Of a DNA stretch of 9,531 bases, positions 1 through 4,483 are shown one piece after another (positions within the stretch are counted from its first letter, which is position 1; each line of letters opens with the position of its first letter). The notes beneath the pieces were generated by a model. That model was not told the origin of the DNA, ran no database searches, and saw nothing but the letters and a program-made list of their open reading frames with translations. A program made the translations under genes and the position numbers. Source of the DNA: JBBDXA01 sp040902585 (lineage in GTDB: Bacteria > Planctomycetota > Phycisphaerae > Phycisphaerales > Phycisphaeraceae); the NCBI GenBank assembly GCA_040902585.1, contig JBBDXA010000009.1, positions 1-9,531 of the forward strand, given 5' to 3'.

Positions 1-100
1 TGGCGGCCGGCGACGGTCGGAGTGTGAGAATTGGGGGAAAATCAACGGGCTGCTAACTTTTGACGCGGCTTTCTCGCTCCTGTTGCCGCATCTATCATCG

Positions 101-460
101 TCAGTCGCCGGCAGTACCTTCCGCTGGTCGGTGTGTGACGATTCGCTCGACAATGGGAACGGCCAGCACGTTGAACTGCGCCGGCTCATGCTCCGGGATG
201 TCATCGGCGGCAGGTTTCGACTTGCCAAGGCAGCGGTCGAGCAGTTCCCGCACGGCCCACGGCTCGCCGGCCTTGGCGCAGCGAACGAGCGTCGCCACGA
301 TGTCGGCCAGGTCGTCATCGGTGACGGCTTCGACGATTCGTGCCCGAAGGTGAGCGACGCGGCGAGCGTGCGGATTGCCCGGCCCGCCGGCGTTGCCCTT
401 GGCGAATCGTCCGCCGGCGTCGCGGCCGTTGTCCCCGTTTGGTGACGGCAGGTGGTTCAT
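101..460 (-). CDS. DUF5681-like small protein of an integrated element
   Basis: A 119-aa protein. Residues 17-30 read GRFAKGNAGGPGNP, which resembles the N-terminal glycine/asparagine-rich signature of DUF5681 proteins (typically G-x-F-x-K-G-x-S-G-N-P-x-G). Those are small proteins found in phages and integrated elements, sometimes near terminase-like genes. A basic stretch (HARRVAHLRARI) and a helical middle (about residues 38-76, with repeated Ala, Leu and Arg) follow; the tail is Pro/Glu-rich. The ATG overlaps the stop of the upstream gene as ATGA (457-460), so the two are probably translationally coupled. It lies inside the element whose end is the tRNA-Gly fragment at 678-719. The family assignment is by motif memory only and the molecular role is unknown; DNA binding is possible from the basic N-terminus but not shown. 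No further gene is evident on this strand between the stop and the window edge. Confidence 0.65.
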   Translation of the reverse strand: MNHLPSPNGDNGRDAGGRFAKGNAGGPGNPHARRVAHLRARIVEAVTDDDLADIVATLVRCAKAGEPWAVRELLDRCLGKSKPAADDIPEHEPAQFNVLAVPIVERIVTHRPAEGTAGD

Positions 461-711
461 CGTGTGCCCCCTTTGGCGGCATCGCCGGCGAGCAGTCGCC
501 GCACCGCTTCGGCTCGCTCAGCGTCCGTCAGCGGCAGCCGGTCGAGCATCCGCACCACGTCGGCGAAGCTCTCGCCGTGCTCGATTTCCGGCTTGTCGGT
601 ACAAGCGGCGGTACAAGCGTCCGCCGGTGCTTCCGTAAGCGGTTGTAATTGCGATGCTTCCAATCGGTGCTCGCAGTTTGCCAACGTGAATGTCGTGAGT
701 TCGAATCTCAT
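457..711 (-). CDS. Hypothetical protein at the element end, reading out of the att site
   Basis: No recognised family. The reading frame ends in TGA overlapping the ATG of the DUF5681-like gene, which supports it being a real gene. The last part (about residues 45-80) is charged and helical, including RLPLTDAERAEAVRRLL. The start is uncertain. The ATG at 711 lies inside the tRNA-Gly 3' fragment, so the first residues (MRFELTTFTLAN) are simply antisense tRNA sequence. The frame stays open to an ATG at 750 in chromosomal DNA, and TTG codons at 684 and 663 are alternatives. No good Shine-Dalgarno decides between them. In the excised circular form of the element, the upstream sequence would differ, so the natural start could be across the att joint. 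The codons for CTAACT come from a tandem 12-bp DNA repeat (597-620). Confidence 0.5.
   Translation of the reverse strand: MRFELTTFTLANCEHRLEASQLQPLTEAPADACTAACTDKPEIEHGESFADVVRMLDRLPLTDAERAEAVRRLLAGDAAKGGTR
591..620. repeat. Tandem 12-bp direct repeat with adjoining hairpin near the element end
   Basis: CGGTACAAGCGG (597-608) is followed directly by CGGTACAAGCGT (609-620), 11 of 12 positions identical. The first copy is also the right arm of a small inverted repeat, GCTTGT-CGGT-ACAAGC (591-606). A further ACAAGCGT occurs at 747-754 on the other side of the att junction. The position, about 60-80 bp inside the junction, is where arm-type integrase or excisionase sites often lie. That role is inference; the repeat also sits inside a coding frame. 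Confidence 0.5.
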
Positions 712-719
712 CACCCGCT
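678..719 (+). other. 3' half of tRNA-Gly(GCC): element attachment-site remnant
   Basis: The stretch folds exactly as the 3' half of a tRNA. It has anticodon loop TTGCCAA (678-684, anticodon GCC), 3' anticodon stem CGTGA (685-689), a 5-nt variable loop (690-694), T stem GTGAG (695-699), T loop TTCGAAT (700-706), T stem CTCAT (707-711), acceptor strand CACCCGC (712-718) and discriminator T (719), the usual base for bacterial tRNA-Gly. The five bases before the loop (673-677) cannot pair with CGTGA, and no D arm or GCGGGTG acceptor 5' strand lies upstream, so the 5' half is absent. Identity ends at the anticodon loop, a common crossover place for tyrosine recombinases. The fragment is therefore best read as the att repeat left at the distal end of an element lying to the left. 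Confidence 0.85.
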
Positions 720-838
720 TTTCGACAAGTTGAATACCCAACGCAAACAAGCGTACCTGTCCAAACGGGCAGCGAGGTCAGAAGCGTCAGCTTAGAACGG
801 TATTCTACCGCTTTTAGCTCCGTTTTAAGGAGCCTCGC

Positions 839-1000
839 ATGTCCCGCCTCTCCAAATAATTCCTCCCTTGCCGTCTTCACGAGGCTTCCGGCCAAACTGT
901 CGTCACCCTCAGTGGCATCGATGTCCATCTGGGCAATCACGGCTCGAAGTCGAGCCAGAGGAAGCCGTTCGCAAGGTGATTGCCGAGCGGCTGGCCGAAG
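839..1000 (+). pseudogene. Broken N-terminus of a planctomycete-type integrase (tyrosine recombinase)
   Basis: An ATG at 839 has a near-ideal Shine-Dalgarno (AAGGAG, 827-832, 6-nt spacing), but the frame stops with TAA after six codons (MSRLSK). Reading through gives RLHEASGQTVVTLSG and then LGNHGSKSS (about 870-955). This resembles the opening of many planctomycete phage-type integrases, which start with a basic leader, a SGQAVVTL-like strand and a LG-x-HG-x-K-S turn. A further frame change near 955 is needed to recover EEAVRKVIAERLA (to about 1000), similar to the following helix of those proteins. The catalytic domain is missing: the terminator of the surface-protein gene begins at 1001. 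At least one nonsense change, one frameshift and a large 3' loss make it non-functional. The family match is from memory of sequence patterns and should be searched. Confidence 0.55.
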
Positions 1001-1039
1001 AAAAAGGGCGGACGAATCGTGAGATTCGTTCGCCCTTTT
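1001..1039 (-). terminator. Bidirectional rho-independent terminator
   Basis: The arms GGGCGGACGAATC (1006-1018) and GATTCGTTCGCCC (1023-1035) pair over 13 bp with a single G-T wobble, around a GTGA loop. Read on the minus strand, the stem is followed by TTTTT (1005-1001). Read on the plus strand, it is followed by TTTT (1036-1039). The minus-strand side lies about 30 bp after the stop of the surface-protein gene and is its likely terminator. The plus-strand side would block transcription from the element and integrase relic into that gene's antisense strand. Confidence 0.88.
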
Positions 1040-1067
1040 CAGTTGATGATCCGTGTCAAAGCTGCTT

Positions 1068-3890
1068 TCACAACGCCTGTCGTTGCTTGCGTCGCAGCAG
1101 GGCGACGCTGCCGACGGCGAGGAGCGAGAGCGTGGCCGGCTCGGGGACGATCGTGACCAGCAGGATCTTGTTGTTTGCCAGGTCGAGTTCGATGCGGGTA
1201 GAACCGGTGGAAGCGTTGACGGTGAACTTGAGCGGGTCGAAGCCGGTGAGGTTGCCCGTCCACATGAAGAGCGGGTAAATGGCGTTCTGGGCGGCCAGGG
1301 GCGAGTTCACATTGACGATGATGTTGCTGACCAGGGTCAGGTCGCCGCTGATCATGATCAGATCACCTGGATCGAAGAAGTAAGTGACGGTGCCGGCCGC
1401 GGAGGTGCCGACGGTGACGGCTCCGGTGCTGAGGACGCCTGGGCTCATGCCGGGGCTGATCATGGAGCCATCTTCCAGGAGAAGGGCCCCGGTGAAGGAG
1501 CCGTCGCCGCCGAGGGTCGCGCCGCTCTTGACGACGACATTGCCTGAGCCGAGTCCTGAGCCGGTGGTGTTGTGGACGAGGAGGGTGCCGGCGGCGACGG
1601 TGGTGAGCCCGGAGTAGAGATTAGCGCCTGAGAGAGTCTGGACGCCGGTGCCGTTCTTGGTGAGGACGATGACGTTGCCGTTGCCGTTGACGATGGTGCC
1701 GGTGAACTCACCGCTGTGGTTGTTGTTGCCGAGACGGACGCGTGTCTGTCCGCCGGCGGTGTGATTGCCGACCATGATGCCGGTGCCGCTGAGGGCGCCC
1801 ATGAAGAAGTCGCCGGGGGCGGAGTTGGCCCAGCCGATGCCTTGGCCAAGCAGTTCCATGGTGCCGTTGAGCTCGATGTCCGCGTTGGTCAGGCCGGCGG
1901 TGTTGCCGCCGACGCCGATGCCGCTGCCGGCGAAAGGCGTGGCGCTGGCGATGCCGTTGACGATGATCTTTCCGCTGAAGGTGGAGTTGTTGTTGCGGAA
2001 GTTGACGCCGCTGCCGGCGTTGAGGGCGTTGATGGTGACCGTGCCGTCGCCCTTGAGCCCGCCGTCGAGATAGAAGCCGCGGCCGGACCCGCCGGTGGCG
2101 TTGGCGGCGTGGTTGATGACGGTGTTGCCCGAGGCGGTGACCGCGCCGTTGATCACGGTCCAGTGGTTGGGATTCAGATTCTCCAGCGTCGCGCCGTCGT
2201 TGAGGGCGATGGTGGCACCGCCGTTGTTGTTTTGCGAGTTGGTGTTGCCGCTCCAGGAGAGAACAGCGCCATTGGCGATGGAAGTCGGCGAGTTGTAGCC
2301 CGCGGCGTTGAAGAGGATCAACTGGCCGTCGGCAATGTTCGTCGCGCCGGTATAGTTGATCTGGTTGCCTGAAAGGGTCTGCACGCCTGCGCCGGTCTTG
2401 GACAGACCCAGAACACCCGAGCTGCCGTTGCGGAGAAAGCCGTTGAATGAATAGTTGCCGCTGCCGGCGAGCACGAGCAGACTCGTGCCGGCATTGGCGG
2501 GGCCGGCGACACCGGACTCGGAGTTCTGAATAACACCAGCCTGAATGCCGTTGTTGCTCTGGATGCCGGCCAGCGTCTGCGTGGTACCTTCCAGCATGAA
2601 GCGGCCGTGGCCGATTACGTTGTTCACTTCCGTGGCGAAGGTCAGCACGCCGTTGCCGCCCAACTGGTTGTTGGTGGTCATCCAGATATTGGGGCTGAGG
2701 CTGTTGAGCATCAGGATGTCACCGGGCAGTGCCGTGACGCCCGCGGTCTTGGAGAGAACCAGCGAACCCTGGTTGATGACGGTCTGACCGGTGTAGGTAT
2801 TGGCGGAAGGGCCGTCGAGTGTCAGGATGCCGGCACCGATCTTGGACAGGCTGCCGCCGCTGACGGAGCCATCGGCGATGGTGCCCGAGTAGGTGGTGCT
2901 GGTGTTGTCCTGACCGGTGGTGAGCCAGGCGCCGTTGAGCAGGACCTGCGCGCCGTTGACGCCGGCGAGTGAGCCGATGGTCTGGTTCACGCCGTTGAGA
3001 TCGAGCGTGCCGGTGGCGGTGATGGTGACGGCTTCGGTTGAGGGAAGCGCGCCGTACCACTTGGCGCGGAGATAGTCTTCCATCTGTCCGCGTTCGACGG
3101 CACTGAGTGCGTGATTGAATACGAGCAGTTCGCCGAAGTCGGCGTAGGAACCCTCAGAGCCGGCGCCGCCTCCGCCCGCTCCCCAGCCGCCGAGCGACAG
3201 GCCGTTGGGGCCTTGGCCGGTGCCACCCAGAGCACCGGAGCCGATGACTGATTCGGAGGGATCGCCGCGATAGCTCGTGGCGTTGATGCCGTCAGCCGAG
3301 CCGACGTAAAGATGCGACAAATAGTCGATCGGAGTACCCGTGAGGTTCTGCGGTGTGCCGTTCCAGTAGGACCGGTCTTTCCCATTGCTCCAATAGCCCA
3401 GCAGCCAGTTGTTGGCGTTGCCGGCCACGAGGCGAGCATTGCCACCGCCGTCCATTCGGCCGACGTACATGACGGTGACGTTGTTGCCGAAGTTGGTCGT
3501 GTTACGCAACAGGCCGCCCCAAAAGTGAACGACCGCGTTGCCGTTCATTGGGTTGCCCGTCCAGTTCACGTAAGGATTGCTCGCGGCGATGGCGGCGGTG
3601 AAGTCACCCGCGCCGCCCGCAGCCTTGTTCACCCACGTGTTGATCTGCGTGCCATCGGCGGGGTTGGTGCCGGTGTTGCTCACATCGTTGGCGTCCAGAT
3701 GAACAACCAGTCCGCCGATGCTGCCGGGAGCCACGGTGACCGGCGGCGTCAACTGCGTGTTGGCGGTGATGGTGATGCCCGGGGACTGCGTCGCCAGGCC
3801 CATCGCCGCCGCGGAGGCGAGCAACTGGCTCAGACGCAGGAAGGATCGACGGACTTTTCTCTTTTTCCAACTGGGCGACGAAAGATGCAT
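1068..3890 (-). CDS. Exported LamG-like/autotransporter-associated beta-strand repeat protein with PEP-CTERM anchor
   Basis: A 940-aa predicted surface or secreted protein. Residues 1-33 form a signal peptide with a basic n-region (KKRKVRRSF) and a hydrophobic core (LLASAAAMGLA). Residues about 58-280 resemble a LamG/concanavalin-like jelly-roll, opening with GGLVVHLDANDV and closing with ELLVFNHALSAVERGQMEDYL. The rest is Gly/Asn/Thr-rich beta-helix sequence. It contains at least three autotransporter-associated repeats of the form L-x-K-x-G-x-G-x-x-T-L-x-G…Y-[ST]-G-x-T-x-[VI]: GGSLSKIGAGILTLDG (about 346), GLSKTGAGVQTLSG (about 492) and LTKNGTGVQTLSG (about 742). The C-terminus is a PEP-CTERM signal: PEP at 916-918, a hydrophobic stretch, then RRKQRQ, so exosortase processing is expected. 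No C-terminal beta-barrel is present. I chose ATG 3890 over an upstream ATG (4031) because AAGGAG sits 7 nt upstream and the promoter lies within the longer frame. Ligand and role are unknown. Confidence 0.88.
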   Translation of the reverse strand: MHLSSPSWKKRKVRRSFLRLSQLLASAAAMGLATQSPGITITANTQLTPPVTVAPGSIGGLVVHLDANDVSNTGTNPADGTQINTWVNKAAGGAGDFTAAIAASNPYVNWTGNPMNGNAVVHFWGGLLRNTTNFGNNVTVMYVGRMDGGGNARLVAGNANNWLLGYWSNGKDRSYWNGTPQNLTGTPIDYLSHLYVGSADGINATSYRGDPSESVIGSGALGGTGQGPNGLSLGGWGAGGGGAGSEGSYADFGELLVFNHALSAVERGQMEDYLRAKWYGALPSTEAVTITATGTLDLNGVNQTIGSLAGVNGAQVLLNGAWLTTGQDNTSTTYSGTIADGSVSGGSLSKIGAGILTLDGPSANTYTGQTVINQGSLVLSKTAGVTALPGDILMLNSLSPNIWMTTNNQLGGNGVLTFATEVNNVIGHGRFMLEGTTQTLAGIQSNNGIQAGVIQNSESGVAGPANAGTSLLVLAGSGNYSFNGFLRNGSSGVLGLSKTGAGVQTLSGNQINYTGATNIADGQLILFNAAGYNSPTSIANGAVLSWSGNTNSQNNNGGATIALNDGATLENLNPNHWTVINGAVTASGNTVINHAANATGGSGRGFYLDGGLKGDGTVTINALNAGSGVNFRNNNSTFSGKIIVNGIASATPFAGSGIGVGGNTAGLTNADIELNGTMELLGQGIGWANSAPGDFFMGALSGTGIMVGNHTAGGQTRVRLGNNNHSGEFTGTIVNGNGNVIVLTKNGTGVQTLSGANLYSGLTTVAAGTLLVHNTTGSGLGSGNVVVKSGATLGGDGSFTGALLLEDGSMISPGMSPGVLSTGAVTVGTSAAGTVTYFFDPGDLIMISGDLTLVSNIIVNVNSPLAAQNAIYPLFMWTGNLTGFDPLKFTVNASTGSTRIELDLANNKILLVTIVPEPATLSLLAVGSVALLRRKQRQAL

Positions 3891-3897
3891 CAATACT

Positions 3898-3903
3898 CTC
3901 CTT
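3898..3903 (-). promoter_or_regulatory. Ribosome binding site fixing the start of the surface-protein gene
   Basis: AAGGAG on the minus strand, 7 nt before ATG 3890. It decides for this start over the ATG at 4031, which would add 47 residues ahead of the signal peptide. Confidence 0.8.
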
Positions 3904-3990
3904 GGGGAACCAAACCGGATACTTGGGGGTCTCTGGGACTCCAACTCGTTGACGTTTAGAACGCGCACCTGAAAGGAACGCGAGTGGAGG

Positions 3991-4018
3991 AGTATGGTGA
4001 AATTAACGGGCTTGTCAA
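3991..4018 (-). promoter_or_regulatory. Sigma70-like promoter of the surface-protein gene
   Basis: On the minus strand, a consensus -35 box TTGACA (4018-4013) is followed after 16 bp by CATACT (3996-3991), 4 of 6 matches to TATAAT. The flanking sequence is AT-rich against a GC-rich background. Transcription would start near 3984, leaving a leader of roughly 95 nt before the ATG at 3890. Sigma-factor consensus in planctomycetes is less well defined than in E. coli, so this remains a prediction. Confidence 0.6.
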
Positions 4019-4189
4019 TATCAGATGGCAAATTATCGCGAATTTTGAAATAAATGATGGTTACGCGGGCTTACCCTGGGTCTGTTGATGAGTTCCCTCG
4101 ATATGGATAGCGCAAAGCTTGTAACGACAAGTGGATATGAATGAAGAAGTGGGCTCGCCTCTGGTTGGTCCTTTGAAGCAGGGATCATT

Positions 4190-4245
4190 GGCCGCGCTCG
4201 ATCACAGGATTCGACCCGCGTCTTGGGCCATGACCGAGCGCGGCC
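4190..4245. repeat. Perfect 11-bp inverted repeat with 34-nt spacer
   Basis: GGCCGCGCTCG (4190-4200) and CGAGCGCGGCC (4235-4245) are exact reverse complements separated by 34 nt. As RNA this would be a stable GC-rich stem with a large loop. Neither side carries a T-tract, so it is not an ordinary rho-independent terminator. It lies about 240 bp upstream of the plus-strand operon. An operator, a structured leader or a small-RNA element are all possible; nothing in the sequence decides. Confidence 0.55.
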
Positions 4246-4483
4246 CTTGGTGGATGGCTCATCCGTCAGATGTGGCCGGAAATACTGCTGGATTTCGCGA
4301 CCCGCCGGGAACTGATCGTTGTTGGCACCCAAACACTTGAACGGAATCAAGCCCACGAGCAATAGATCCTTCATCGGCTGCATCGCATTGATCACCGGCT
4401 TGGCTTCGGTCATGCCTTTGGCCCGGTCGGAAGAGGTGACATCCTCATGTACGGTTTCCCGCGCTTTCGGCAATAATGGGATC

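Larger units (their letters stand above)
3891..4483. other. 593-bp intergenic region between divergent genes
   Basis: It holds the promoter and ribosome binding site of the minus-strand surface-protein gene (3898-4018), a small inverted repeat CTTGT-AACG-ACAAG (4118-4131) and a perfect 11-bp inverted repeat (4190-4245). Reading frames crossing it on both strands lack a recognisable domain or a convincing ribosome binding site. I could not pick out a convincing promoter for the plus-strand genes. An unusually long antisense frame (4033-4485, minus) is discussed under rejected items; part of the region may be a worn-down former gene. Confidence 0.5.

Noticed and set aside
678..719. A functional tRNA gene
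   Set aside because: The 5' half (acceptor strand, D arm, 5' anticodon stem) is missing upstream, so it cannot make a tRNA.
798..814. Small hairpin CGGTA-TTC-TACCG followed by CTTTT, as a terminator
   Set aside because: The stem is only 5 bp and the T-run is short; it lies just upstream of the integrase relic's ribosome site and is not convincing.
518..940. 140-aa minus-strand frame containing DEIRTHDIHVGK
   Set aside because: That string is the antisense tRNA-Gly fragment in another frame; it overlaps the better-supported 457-711 gene and crosses the element boundary.
1716..2372. 218-aa plus-strand frame rich in Val, Ala, Gly and Asp
   Set aside because: Antisense to the beta-strand repeat region of the surface protein; the repetitive composition is the mirror of those repeats.
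4118..4131. CTTGT-AACG-ACAAG inverted repeat, similar to the hairpin at 591-606
   Set aside because: Five-base arms are expected by chance in a window this size; no context supports a shared function.
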